Of a stretch of 64,000 nucleotides of DNA, positions 46,259 through 57,669 are shown in pieces. The DNA comes from Chamaecyparis obtusa. Lineage: Eukaryota; Streptophyta; Pinopsida; Cupressales; Cupressaceae. Location of the stretch: the NCBI GenBank assembly GCA_027943335.1, contig BSBK01002159.1, forward strand, positions 2,221,501-2,285,500. Reading direction: 5' to 3'. Below the pieces are notes generated by a model, which saw only the letters and a list, made by a program, of their open reading frames with translations, was not told the DNA's origin and did not search any database. Within the stretch, counting starts at the first letter, position 1. Each line of letters opens with the position of its first letter. The position numbers and the translations under genes are program-made.

Positions 46259-46495
46259 AAAACCGTAACTTTTAAGGCACTATGTTTTATGTATCTTTTT
46301 GTATTCAGTGATAAATAGCATGATATGTATGGGATGATTTTTTTGTATAAGTTGAATGTATAGGAGACAGTTTGTATAAACTCAGCACAGTGCTGCTATT
46401 TTGGTTTCTCAGTTTGGAACAGTGACCTAAGGGTCAATTTTTTGTAACTCAAATACTGTATCTCATTTTTACTATATTTAATACAAATACTGCCG

Positions 46496-47048
46496 TTTGG
46501 ATGCATTATTACAAAGTGTAGTATTTTGTAAATATTATTATTTTCAAACGTCATAGATTAGGTCTAAGCATAATAATTATCCTAGTGTTTATATCTGTTG
46601 TTCATGCTAATATCAGCTATAGATCTGCTGTTACACCTAGGTATTTTGGCATGAAGGACTCTGATCTGCTGTTATAGTTGATAATTTTGCATTTGAGGGT
46701 TTATCCAAAATTTATCTTAGCTTCTGAGAGTTTGAAATCACTGTTAAAAGTCCTATATTTGATTGAAACGAGTTTGCAAACTAATAATAATTAATTTTAA
46801 TAGGGTTTTGGAATCTACAAGGGTATTTGGTATTTGTACAGAAATTCTTGGTACAGAAACATTGGAATATGATGTAAACCAAGCCATTGGTGGTCTTATA
46901 GCAAACTAAAATAAAAGGAAATATGTAAAACATAGGTCAAAGACAAGAAATGGTATGTCATTCAGGCCAACGATTAAAGCATCATATATGTAAAACAGTA
47001 AAACAATACTTTCATTATGCAAGGCATCAATTTACATCACAAACTTAC
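46496..47048. other. AT-rich intronic sequence, nothing seen
   Basis: No ORF with coding character, repeat or element end found; taken as the original intron upstream of LINE-B. Confidence 0.4.
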
Positions 47049-47151
47049 CCCTATCCCTAAACCTTTTCTCTTGCTCACGTTCTAATTTGTCTCGGAGGTA
47101 GCTTATCTTGCCTTGATTGTAGTTTAACCGATTGTACACATCCACTCCTGC
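47049..47151 (-). CDS. Internal exon of the candidate host gene
   Basis: Minus strand: acceptor tgctttttcacag before 47151, donor gggGTAAGTTT after 47049. The 103 nt have one open frame: AGVDVYNRLNYNQGKISYLR followed by DKLEREQEKRFRDR, then one extra nt. Charged and helical, with no recognised domain. Joined to 12917-13116 it reads on as RFRDR-A-FAPMDSERSF. Upstream exons are not found up to 64000, so only the C-terminal 100 residues are visible. Confidence 0.5.
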
Positions 47152-47597
47152 CTGTGAAAAAGCAAGAAAACACTTTAGTAGCCTTTCCATTAAATGCAAG
47201 GTACTTATGTTTTAGATATTTCAAGGTGTAATAGAGGAATACACAGCTTTCAAAGTAGGATATCAATAACTCAAATGCATAATGGAAATGGATGAATGAA
47301 GCTTGGTAATCACCTACACCACAATCAGTACAAGATATGCAGGTCTCAGTTAACCTTTCATATATGACCATCAATAAACCAAACAACAACTCTCTGGAAC
47401 AAACTGTGCATTACAAATATTGATGCTCAATATTGTGCATATATCCTTACTGGAAGTAGAGGTGTGAAACAATTACGTGAATGATTAATTCATTATTCCA
47501 CTTCAAAAATCAAGACTAGTGGCTCATTAATTTTAGGTATTTTATGAAGATCTTTTTAGTGGAAAGTGGTAATTTATAGTTCAAAAGTTGCTGCTTT
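47152..47597. other. Intron sequence, nothing seen
   Basis: AT-rich, no ORF or repeat of note. Ends at the target duplication of the solo LTR. Confidence 0.35.
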
Positions 47598-47602
47598 TCA
47601 AA

Positions 47603-48005
47603 TGTTTAAGCGAGCAACCAAGATGCAACCAGAATCTACAATCTGCAACACCAAATAACCTTCCACATACATGAGTTAAGCAACAACAGAAAATGTTGTT
47701 CCACCAATCAAGAATACAAAATGAATAAGTATTCAACAGATGATTGTTATCCTTGCTTACATATTGAAGAGCCCTGCTTATATAGGCAAAGTGAGAGATA
47801 GGATTAACAAGATCATGACAATGTCTTAACCCTATGACATGAGATAAACATTAAATAACCTAAGACTCAAGAAGTAAATGACAAAAGATAAGATCACATT
47901 ATAACTAAGACTTCTAGAATGATTCCCAGGACCTAAGTAAACTTAACATGTGAATAGGACCTACTAGGTGAACTAAATAGGGAAAACCCCTTATTGACAC
48001 CAACA
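47603..48005 (-). mobile_element. Solo LTR, 403 bp, TSD TCAAA
   Basis: Perfect duplications tcaaa at 47598-47602 and 48006-48010. + strand TGTTTAAGCGAGC ... GACACCAACA. On the minus strand it starts TGTTGGTGTCAATAAGG and has a TATA box (gcctatataagcagggc, about 47770-47790), so orientation is minus. Size and style suggest Copia-type. Confidence 0.8.
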
Positions 48006-48010
48006 TCAAA

Positions 48011-48837
48011 GAAAAAAAGTTAGAGGTTATGAGATTGTATTCATAAGGTATCTTATTGAAGTCTATCAAATGGAGGGAGAAGACTTGTCTCCTTGTTTAT
48101 TTTGTCCAGAAAGTTTAATTGTTTAGCAATCTAAAGAGAGCATAGGATCATGAGTTCATTTGGAAATGAATTCACTTTGCTTCTTATAATTGTGGAAAAA
48201 ATACCTTAAGCAAGTTTAAGATGAAGACTTGAGATTTCATTGACAATTGCACTCAGGTCCTCTTGCAAGAAGTTTGAAGGGGCCAGGTTGATTGAGAAAA
48301 ATATTCAGCAGCTTCAGGTCAAAAGTTTAGCCTTCTCTATAAAATTTTGGCCCATGTTGCTATTTCATTAGTACCAGATACAGGCAATGCCAAAATTGGA
48401 GCACAGTGGGAGTTGATGGGGCCAGTATGACATATCAAATGATTTTCCCCTTGTAGTTTATATGCGTTAGTATGTCAATGGGAAAAACATGATTCAGCTC
48501 CCTATTGACTTTTTACAGACTTGTTTCACTGTACTAGTGTATGAATGAAAAAGGAGACTTCAATCAGCAATGTCATTGTCCCAGGCACCCCAACCTAAGC
48601 AAGATGAATAAAAATTCTACTAAACCCTTGGGGTATAATGATTGAATTGTAGCCAAAAATAATGTGATTTTTTTTTGTGTGTTTGTGTCAAGCCATATTT
48701 CTATATCGAAAGGCTATAGAGAAACATAAGTTCTGGTTGGGTACAGTCTTAGGTTAGCTGATATGCTTTGCTTCATTAACAAATATGTAAGATTGTTTTA
48801 TAGGATGTTATTTTCCCATATCTTAACCCAGAGTTCC
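48011..48837. other. AT-rich spacer, nothing seen
   Basis: No coding frame, tandem repeat or element end recognised. Confidence 0.35.
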
Positions 48838-49005
48838 CTGACTCGCCGCGAGTCGGGCGAGTCGTTGAGCCAAGCCATTCTCGGCAGGTCAGGAAGACCC
48901 TGACTCGTGACTCGGCGAGTCAGACCCTCTGACTTGCGTGACTCGCCGAGTCAGCGAGTTAGGGGCTGACTTGCCGAGCCCGAGCCTCTTGACTCGGCCG
49001 GCATC
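48838..49005. repeat. CTCGCCGAG / ACTCGGCGAG palindrome cluster
   Basis: About ten copies or near-copies of gactcg, cgagtc and the palindrome gactcgccgagtc packed into 170 bp of GC-rich sequence inside AT-rich DNA. Both orientations alternate, so the block can form many alternative hairpins. No coding frame. Confidence 0.8.
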
Positions 49006-49194
49006 AATGTAAAGTAAACATAAAAACTTTTACTTTACTTTTTTTGAGACTTATTTCCCCTTAAAACATTCAATTTGAGATGCAAAAGTCACGTCTAGAA
49101 ATTGCATTTTTGGGCTTTATCAGTACTGTTTTTGGCATCTTAAAAATTCAAGAAAATGATGCATGTCATGGAGTTTTATGTGGTTCTCAAGGTG

Positions 49195-49408
49195 CTAATT
49201 TGGTCTTGGTAGTGGGGGAGCTGCCCCTCGACCCCGCCCTGCCCCTGGGCCCCACGAGGGGTGCTGCCCCTCAACCCTACTGGAGGTGCTGCCCCCAGAC
49301 CCCAAGAGGGGCACTACCCCCAAACCCCCACAAGGGACGCTGCCACCAAACCCCGTAAAGGGTGCTGCCCCTTGACCTTGCTGGGGGTATTGCCTCCGAA
49401 CCCCCATT
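49195..49408 (+). repeat. GC-rich minisatellite, second copy
   Basis: Units of ggggtgctgcccctcaaccc and variants, about seven, with the same entry sequence as in G2 (gctaatttggtcttgg). It lies upstream of a polypurine tract and LTR start (49515-49542), matching its place in G2 apart from the absent coiled-coil ORF. Confidence 0.8.
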
Positions 49409-49511
49409 TTATTTTTTAAGTACACTACAACTTTGAGTTTGCGCAGTACGAAGTCATTATCTACACTCTTGTCATTAGTCTTCCTAGATATTACTTGATG
49501 TGTACTTGTCA

Positions 49512-49690
49512 TCTGGAAGACGACTTTTTCTTTTGGGGGGATGATGTAGTCAGCATAAAATGCTTAAGTTGTGTTTGACAATATTGGTTATCTATCAGTG
49601 TATTAATTGTCATCAATGTATTAATTTGCGTTTGTACTTACGTGATCAATGTATATTTATGTATTTGATCAAATTAGCTTCTATTTGATG
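49512..49690 (+). mobile_element. Orphan 3' end of a G-family element: polypurine tract and LTR start
   Basis: ggaagacgactttttcttttgggggga is the pre-LTR signature of G2/G3. TGATGTAGTCAGCATAAAATG at 49542 is an LTR start. The LTR stops within about 150 bp, where minus-strand pol begins (49694). The LTR body differs from G1-G3, so this is a relative, or part of G3 displaced by rearrangement. Confidence 0.5.
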
Positions 49691-49693
49691 ATG

Positions 49694-52600
49694 TTATGGT
49701 GTCTTTAAGATTTGGTAGATCTTTAGTTTCAAGCCATTGACGGAATCTGCTATTTCCTTTCCGTCCAAAGTCCCCAGTTTAATTGCTCCATTGTCACCAA
49801 CTTCTCGCACCTTGTATGGCCCAAGCCACTTTACTTTAAATTTGCCTGACTTGATTTCATTGCATCCATTATATTTCAAAACTAATTGCCTCGGTGCAAA
49901 TCTTGTTCTCTTAAGGTGCTTGTCATGCCACACCTTCCTTCGTTGTTGTGCTATTTCGGTTGCCCACTGTGCCGTGAGACGCCATTCATCCAATTTGTTG
50001 AGATTATACAGTCTCTCCCTTAGACTCTTCATATCTCCCAACTTGTTCTCAATGGCAATCCTCAAACTAGGTACCTTGAACTCAGCTGGTACGATAGCAT
50101 CCTGTCCATACATCAACTGAAAGGGTGTGTGTCCCTTAGTGACCTTGTAAGTGGTGTGATAAGCCCACAGTACGGATGGCAACCTTTCTTCCCAATCCTC
50201 CTCGATTTTGCATGACTTGTATATCACGGACAGCAATATCTTGTTGGTGGCTTTAGCCTGGCCATTAGCTCTCGAGTAGTAAGGGCTTGAAAAAGAATGA
50301 AAAATCTTGAATTCTGTAGTAAGCAGTTTTATCACATGGTTGACAAAATGTCCCCCTCAATCACTCGTAATCTAGATGGGTATGTCGTATCGTGTGATTA
50401 TTTGTTCATATATAAATCTCGTCGTACTCAAGGCTGAGTTACTCGGAGGGCTCGTGCCTCAACCCACTTTGTAAGGTATTATGTCGCTACAATGATGTAC
50501 CTACATTGTCATGCTCTGCTTGCCTTGAGCGGCCCCACGAAATCCAGTCCCCATCTTTCAAACAATTCTTGTGCATTGGAGGGGTTCAGAGGCATGAAGT
50601 CTCTCTTGAGGGGCTTCCCTGCTCTTTGGCATGTATCACAACTCACCACCCATTCCCTCACGTCGTTGTAAACTGTTGGCCACCATAATCCTGCCAGTGA
50701 TATTTTTCGTGCCGTTGTATCTAGTCCTATGTGTCCTCTTGCAAGACCTTCATGTGCTTCCCTTAGTACACTCGAGACTTCCTCCTCCATAACACATCGG
50801 CGAAGGACTTGGTCAGGCCCCATCTTGTATAACAATCCATTAATCAGCTGGAACATTTGCTACTCAACACCAACTTCCTCCTCCCACTCAGTTGCATCTC
50901 CAGAGGGAACTGCCCTGTTGAGAGGTATTCCCCGATACTTGTATACCAGGACAGTAGTATTGCAATTCTAAATAGGTGTGCATCTGGGAAGTCATCATTG
51001 ACATCTTCGGGTGGTTCTCCGGATTTGATTCTTAACAAGTGAAAAGCACATACATGGCTCTTCCCGGGCCGTACTATAATGTTGAATGTAAACTCTTGCA
51101 ATAGGAGTAGCCATCTACTTACCTGCACTTGAATGATCAGCTTGTTAACTAGGTACATCGGAAACTGGTGATCCACATAGAAAACAAATGGAGTCGCTAA
51201 TAAATAATGCCGGAATTTCTGCACGGCATAGACCATCCCCAGGGCTTCCCTCTTTGTGGTGCTATAATTCTTCTCCGCCTTCGACAGGAGTCTTCTCGCA
51301 AAGTAAATAGGGTGATCCCACCCATGATCTCATGTTTGTGCTAGGGTTGCCCCAATGGCAAAGTTCGATGCATCCACATGGACATGGAATTCCTTGTCCT
51401 AATTAGGGTATGTGAGGATAGGCACTCCCACTAGCCTTGACTTAAGCTCCTCGAATGCCCTTCTCCTGCTTTGTTTCCCACGTGAAGGACTCTCCCTTCC
51501 AGGTCAAGCTGTCCAGTGGGTAGGATACTTGGGAAAAGTTCTTAATGAATCTCCTATAGTACCCAATGTGCCCCAAGAACGATTTCACCCCAGTCACATT
51601 CATAGGAGGTTCCATCTCCAAAATTACCTGCACCTTGTCTGGATTTGTCTTCAATCCGGCTTTGCATACAATGTGTCCCAATAGTTTCCCCTGAGGCACC
51701 ATAAATTTGCATTTTTTAGGATTGAGTGCCAATCTAGCCTGTCGGCACCTCTCCATACATTCCTGGAGGGCTACCATGTACATGTCTTCGGCATTGAAAA
51801 TGGACCAATCATCGAGGAAAGCTTTGAAGTTCCCAACGGACATCTTGTTGAAGATATGTAGGATGATCGTTTGGAATGTTGTCGGAGCGTTACAGAGTTC
51901 GAAGGGCATTCAGTTGTATGCGTACACTCCGTCTTCCACTACGAAAGTTGTTTTAAGTTTGTCTTCTTCAACGATGGATATCTAGTTGTACCTAGAGAAT
52001 CCATCCATAAATGAATAAATCTCATGTCCTGCAACTTCCTCTACAATACTATCCCTAAAAGGTATTGAGAATAGATCCTTGATAGTGACTGCATTCAAGC
52101 ACCTAAAGTCCACACATATTCTGATTTGATTGGCGTCCTTTAGCTAAATCACAATTGGGGACACCCATTCGCTTGTCTACACCCGAAATATGATGCCTGC
52201 ATCAAGCATCCTTTCAATCTCTTCATTTACCCGAGTTGTGTAGTTTTTATTCATCCTGTACGGATGCTTCCGTACAAGTGCAACTCCTTGTACTAGTGGA
52301 ATCCGATGGACACATAGTTCTGGCGACACCCCTTTTAAATCCTTATAGGTCCAAGCGAATACATCTTTGTATTCCATAAAAAATTTAAATGTGGCTGCCT
52401 TCAAAACGGGGTTCCAGTCATCACCTACAAAAATATTCTTCTTATTGGCTTCATCCCCCAAGTTCATAACCTTCACTGAAGGCTCTTCATACTTCATTGA
52501 TTTTTCCTTGTCAAATTGGTGTGCAGGGGTTTCCATTATCGGAACCTCTCCTTTATAGTCTTCGTACCACGAAGCAAATGTAGGCTTTTCCTCCCCTTCG

Positions 52601-52825
52601 TCCACCTATAAAATGTTGCAGTGGAACAGTTCATAATCTTCCATTTGCCAATGGAAGAGTCCATTTAGCCAATGGAAGAGTCCATTTAGCAAGTCCAGAT
52701 CATCATTGGAACATCCCTCTATTTCCAAAACTCCTTCCTTCTTTGGCTCCATCCGTCACATCCCTTTGTCCATTTCTTCCTCAGCTTTGGACTCGGATGA
52801 TGACGCAATGTCCTCCATATGATGT
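49694..52825 (-). pseudogene. G3-type pol on the minus strand
   Basis: Minus-strand order: acidic linker from 52820 (ending GLFHWLNGLFHWQMEDYELF, with a 21-nt duplication), DYKGEVPIMETPAHQF, AWTYKDLKGVSPELCVHRIP (52300), RT 52200-51440 (FKAFLDDWSIF, catalytic DD kept), FLGHIGYYRRFIKNFSQV, RNase H to 51150, integrase zinc motif (REAHEGLARGH, SCDTCQ, about 50770-50640), GLDFVGPL, SPYYSRANGQAKA and a complete C-terminus to LKLKIYQILKTP at 49694. The last 213 codons are uninterrupted. It lies opposite in direction to the extra ORF (53421-55941) and LTR that should follow it. Confidence 0.8.
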
Positions 52826-52879
52826 TATGTTGAATTCATGTCTGTAACAGCGAGATGAACTTGGTGGTTAATGCACATT

Positions 52880-53260
52880 CCCCTTCGAAGAGTTCCAGGC
52901 ATTAACCGTACGACCTGAAAGCAACACGGTCGTACGACAAAGTGTTGCACAAAAGGAAAAAAATGCAAAGGCCGTACGACACATGGTCGTACGGTATTTA
53001 AAGGTTGTACTGTTCATGTTCGTACAACATAATAAGCCACGGAAAAAAAAACAAAAGAAAAATATTTTGCGTCGTACGACCATACGGAGAAGGAAAAGAA
53101 ACGCAAAAGTGAGGACCATACAACAGGTTGGAATAGCAACGTAGGGAAGAAAAGTAAAATAAATGGATGTATAGTCTGTACGGTCACTGGGAGAACAGCG
53201 GAAATAAAAGGATTGAAAGCCGTACAGCTTGGGAAGAACAACGCAAAAGAAAGAGAAGAA
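52880..53260. repeat. CGTACG-rich spacer of G3
   Basis: Repeated ccgtacgac, gtcgtacga and cgtacggt words, much like G2 30105-30770. The cluster directly adjoins the point where strand direction of the element changes (about 52830-52870). Confidence 0.65.
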
Positions 53261-53420
53261 GAAGTCGCATGCTTAGGCAAGGAGGAAATTACAAGGAGGA
53301 AACTAACACCATACAGGAGAAGGAAAATGCTAGGCGCAGTTGAAGGTATAGAATTTAGATGTTGTGATAGCAAGAAGCCCTAACTGTTTTCTACACACAA
53401 CGACAAGGCAAGAAACCGTT

Positions 53421-55941
53421 ATGGACTCAACGGGAAAGAGAAGTTGGAAAATGAAATTACAAACTCAAGCAAGTTCCAGTAGCAGTATGAATTGAAATAC
53501 ACAAGTTTTAGACTTCTAGAGTGCAAGTAGCAGGACGCATTGATACTGGCAAGAAGAAGACAAGACCGAAGGTACAGATGACACCTGCAATCTCGTCAAA
53601 AGATTACATCACACCTCAGACTATACTCTTCAAGGGTCTGAACGGATTGGAATGTTGAAAATGGTGGCAAGAGACACCTGAGAAGGATCCCGTAAAAGAT
53701 AGTCTAAGGAGAGCACAAGTACAATGGGCAATCCAGATGCTTGTTTTTTGTATCAAAGAATTTGAAGATCCCCTGCGTGCAATAACTGAAACTTTTGACG
53801 GGCCCTCCAAGACTAGTACCGTTTCCTACCTTGATCATGATTTAGAAATTTCTTTCACTGCGGTTGAGTTCACGAGAGTGTTTGGTATACCGGGGAAAGG
53901 ACAAAAGATTGACATGAAGGCTAAGAAAATGAAGCAAGAAGTGAAGGAATTTTATATCAGATTGATATGTAGGGACCTCACCCAGGCGGAAAGAGATTCT
54001 CTCGTGAAGGCCTCTAAAGGAAGGGGTGTGAAGAAATCCTTCATCAGAGAGGGACATTGGCGTTGCCTCATGGATGTAGTAAAAAGAAGGCTTACAGGGT
54101 CGAGCCGTGCTTCAGACATTGCTTTTCCTCAGATTGCACTCATGAACGGGTTGATGAATGGTACGGTTTTGGATTGGGTTGTGTTACTATTTGAGCGAAT
54201 GTACAAATTCATGACATTACAGCACAAGACTTTTTACATGCCGCATTAGGCTATTGGATTATTTCTAGATGCTACGCTCAGACAATTTCCAATAGATATA
54301 CTTGAGGTTAAACCAGGACCCTTGGTGCCAGGAGAGCCCCCGATCATGCGTTTGCATCACTTGGATACACCCACAGGACAGAAGGTTGTCACAGGGCAGA
54401 AATGGCATAGGCAAGAGGCGGGTTCAGGATCTAAGCACGGAGAGACCAATAGTGGTCGACGAGATACCTCAAATAGTGGCAGTGACTCGGATGAGGGAGA
54501 TAGCACTCAGTTGGTCAAGGAGGATGAGGTAGAGGTAGTCACTTCGACACCAGTCTTGTTTGCACGTCCTCTCCTCCCTACCATGGCACAATTAAACATT
54601 ACTACAACTCCTATCCCGGCTTTTAGATAGATCAAGACACCGATTGACATGTCTCCATCAGTAGTGGTGGCACCAATAGTAGTTTTGGAGGCAGTGACTC
54701 TTGATACAATGGTAGTGATTCCATAGGGAGGAGTGACAGAGTCCCAGATATCACGAAACAAAGTCATGTCTGAGGAGGCAACGAAGATACCAGATCAGAC
54801 ATTGGAGATACAGGGCAGGGAGGTATTGGAGGAGCCTCAAGTTCGCTTGGAGGTAGTGGGGTCCGATGCAATGGTGACGGTGGATGTCGCATTGTTAGCT
54901 GAGCCAGCGAGAGAGGCTTTCGTGGTTGGAGTGGTACCCAGACAGACACGCTCGATGGAGGGTATGAGTGCTTGGTTGAGCTAACAGTTCAACCTCACAC
55001 CATTCACACTTAGGTCTACTATACTTTCACCTAGGAGAGACGCACCTCCTTCCGAGGTTGAGGAGTTAGATGGCACAAGAGGAGGAGAACCTATGGTAGC
55101 AGTTGTACCTACTATAGTAGTTGATGCAAAGGACAAAGAGCATCATACACTTGAGATGGAGGAGAGTTTACCGGCAGTAGAGTCTTCTCAAGCTATGGTG
55201 GAGACCATCCAGACTCCACTACCGCATGCACAAGAGCAACCAACTACAGAGCCATTCGGAGACATAATGGACTAGGATGTAGAGGCGTACCTAGAAGATA
55301 GGGTACGCTAGGTGGTGGTCTTTGCACAGGCTCAAGCTTTAGAGGTTGTGGTTCAGAAGTTGGAGCATTTGTTGTCGTTTATGAGAGTAGGGTGCCTCAC
55401 TGCCTTCACCGCTTGCTTTGAGGCACAAGGATGGCCAAATACAGAGACTCCAGAGATGTTCCAGGGTTGAACTGCTTGGGAATCGGTAGTAGAGAGCTGA
55501 GTAGAGACCCGTACCCGTGAGATAGCGCAGGTGTACAGAGACACCTATGCTCGAAGGCGGAGTGAGGCAAATGGAGTAGCAGCAAAGTGGGCTCAGGAGG
55601 AGACGGCTACCCGGTTAGTAGCAGTGGAGGGGGACTTGGCTAGCCAGCAGCCAGCCTGGGAGAAAGAGAAAGGGGAGTTCATGGCTCAGTTGGAGGCAGC
55701 GAAGGAGGAAAATTGCCTGTTAGAAACTCAGTTGACTCAGGGGAAGGAGTCCGAGGTGAAGGAGACCGAGCTTGTCGATATTGTCGTGATGTTAAAAACA
55801 GTGTTGGAGACACCAATGCAGGCAGAACGAAATTTGAAGGTGAGGACCCAAAAAGTGTATGAGTTGCGGACAAAATTGACTCCTTCAACGCTGTCACAGC
55901 CAGCACCTTCAGGGACGCTCCCTCAGCCCACTTCCTCTTAG
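53421..55941 (+). pseudogene. G3 extra ORF after pol: long coiled-coil protein, stops only
   Basis: ATG 53421 (MDSTGKRSWKMKLQTQASS). From about 53600 to the end the reading frame is unbroken by indels for about 2.3 kb, interrupted only by stop codons (54247, 54628, 54724, about 54982, 55273, 55309, 55468, 55498). Residues 1-290: conserved domain with LNGLEC.KWWQETP, VFCIKEFEDPLRAITETFDG, FTAVEFTRVFGIPG, KASKGRGVKKSFIREGHW, GSSRASDIAFPQIALMNG and LFLDATLRQFPIDILEVKPG. The middle is acidic, Thr/Val-rich and low-complexity. The C-terminus is a coiled coil (VVVFAQAQALEVVVQKLEHL; EETATRLVAVEGDLASQQ; EFMAQLEAAKEENCLLETQL). About 840 residues. No transmembrane segment seen. Function unknown. Confidence 0.75.
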
Positions 55942-55963
55942 TTCTTTTTTCTTTTGTGATATG

Positions 55964-57072
55964 TGTTAAGTTTTCGTATCAGATCTAACTATGAACAGTT
56001 AAACAGATTAGATAAACAATCAGATGCAAGAATTAACAATTGAGATAAGGACACAACACCAAGAATATCCTGGGAAAACCTCCCTTGTGGAGGTGAAAAA
56101 ACCCAGCAACGAAGAAGATATAGATTAAGCTCAAAAGGTACAACTTACAAACTTCAATGGTGCTGATAATCAGGGTCTGATATAAATCACAATCAAACCA
56201 AGATCCTATGCTGATGATGACCTCTGAAATATGTTCCTTAATCACTATCAAATCTGGAAGTGTGTATCGCTGTCAATGTATGATCTGAAATGAGAATGTC
56301 ACAGTCACAATCTGGAGTATGATTTCCGTCACCAAGATAGCACCAAGTCTGATCGGTGAAGCCCTCTAAATGAAGACAGAATTCGCATCATCAAGCATAT
56401 ATAATCTCAGTGATCTTCATCAACCATGTCATGGATATCTGAACTGCTAGGACTGTAGAATTCAGACTGTATGAATCAGAGATTGTTGCCAATATAGTAG
56501 ATCATGAATTGTCACCAATATAGCAGACTATATAGATCAAGGATTGTTGCCAATATAGCAGAGGTAATTCGCATGATGTATAGCAGAGACTGCTGAAATC
56601 ACATATATAATTCACTTACTTGAATAATGTTTTCTTTCACATGAAAGTCTTCATTTATATGAGGAAATAACAAGTGCAAGGTAAGGTCACCCTTGGAATT
56701 TATAATCTTGGCGCCATAATAAAATTACAAATTTGGGCCCAACCCATTAATCTTTTATTTTATTGTATTTATAAATACAATAGCCTGATATATATTAAGT
56801 TAAATTAAAGATATAACTTAATAGTTTAACTCACAATTATTTATTTAATTTTCCTAATTAAATAAATAATCAATCCATAAATAATATTAATTCTCCAATA
56901 TATATTTAATTTCCAGATTAAATACATAATCTCCCAATTCAATATATTATTTAATTCTCCAAATTAAATAATAATAAATAATTAATCCTTAATTAAAATA
57001 ATTAATCCATTATTTTAATTTTCCTAATTGAAATAATGAGCTAGAATCCGATCTAGCTACTAAACATTAACA
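55964..57072 (-). mobile_element. Solo LTR, 1.1 kb, TSD ATATG
   Basis: Perfect duplications atatg at 55959-55963 and 57073-57077. Ends TGTTAAG ... TTAACA. It splits the G3 sequence between the end of the extra ORF and the pre-LTR hairpin; removing it restores an arrangement like G2 31580-31704. Internal text such as ctgggaaaacctcccttgtgg is common in plant Copia LTRs. Orientation is uncertain. Confidence 0.9.
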
Positions 57073-57104
57073 ATATGTATATAGTCAAAAGCATCTCCAT
57101 TTTG

Positions 57105-57144
57105 TTGTACGTCGTCCGGAGACGACTTTCTTTTTGGGGAGGGA
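57105..57144 (+). promoter_or_regulatory. G3 pre-LTR hairpin and polypurine tract
   Basis: gtcgtccggagacgac stem followed by tttctttttggggaggga, as in G2. Confidence 0.65.
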
Positions 57145-57434
57145 TGATGTTGTCCGTACAATTGTATTATCTCTCGGTAATAGTTAAACATGTTGTTAGG
57201 AAGTTGTTAGTAACTGAAGGGCAATCTGTCATGTGCAACAGTTCAGTCACACCCCTTCGGGTGGTACATGTATCCTCTCAAAGGAAAGGGATAACAGACA
57301 GAATTGATATGATATGATGTTATGCTGCATTAATGAAATATCTGGCAGTTCTCTAGTATCTTATTGCACTTGTTACTTGTTCTCATTTCCTACAATAGTA
57401 TGTATTAGACCCAATTTACCGTAGGCGGTAAACA
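57145..57434 (+). repeat. G3 3' LTR
   Basis: TGATGTTGTCCGTACAATTG ... CGTAGGCGGTAAACA. Shares gttagtaactgaaggg, cagtcacaccccttcg and the terminal ggtaaaca with G1. The following 5 bp are ccgca; no 5' partner was found, so the insertion cannot be closed. Confidence 0.75.
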
Positions 57435-57594
57435 CCGCAAGAGCACAAAAATGGTTTCCAAAACACACAAACTAAGGCACTCACAAATAACTGTATGAAA
57501 ACCAAGTCATTGGCAAAAAGCCAACAGAGTATACATTTTTCAGTCATGACTCATACCAAAACACATTTTATAGGAAAAGACACATAATACCCTT
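57435..57594. other. Spacer, nothing seen
   Basis: 160 bp of AT-rich sequence between G3 and the Copia element. Confidence 0.4.
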
Positions 57595-57599
57595 ACTTT

Positions 57600-57621
57600 T
57601 GTTAAGGTATAGCTTCATTCG

Positions 57622-57669
<48 letters not shown>

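Larger units (their letters stand above)
42500..46495 (+). mobile_element. LINE-B (L1 type), 3' part
   Basis: Continuation of the LINE interrupted at 15379. Carries the rest of the endonuclease, the RT, a zinc-binding end and an AT-rich 3' region ending near tatatttaatacaaata (about 46470-46495). No clear poly(A) remains. Confidence 0.65.
13117..47048 (-). other. Candidate 33.9-kb intron filled with nested retrotransposons
   Basis: Bounded on the minus strand by GTAAGT at 47048 and CAG at 13117. It contains LINE-B, T1, G1, the split LTR and G2. Introns of this size built from retrotransposons are known in conifers. Other small exons inside cannot be excluded. 13117-13800 itself shows nothing but AT-rich sequence. 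Confidence 0.45.

Noticed and set aside
47075..47389. 104-residue minus-strand ORF
   Set aside because: Wrong frame over the exon at 47049-47151; the splice signals and frame support the exon instead.
53421..55941. Envelope gene
   Set aside because: Position fits, but no signal peptide, furin-like site or transmembrane helix is visible; called an extra ORF only.
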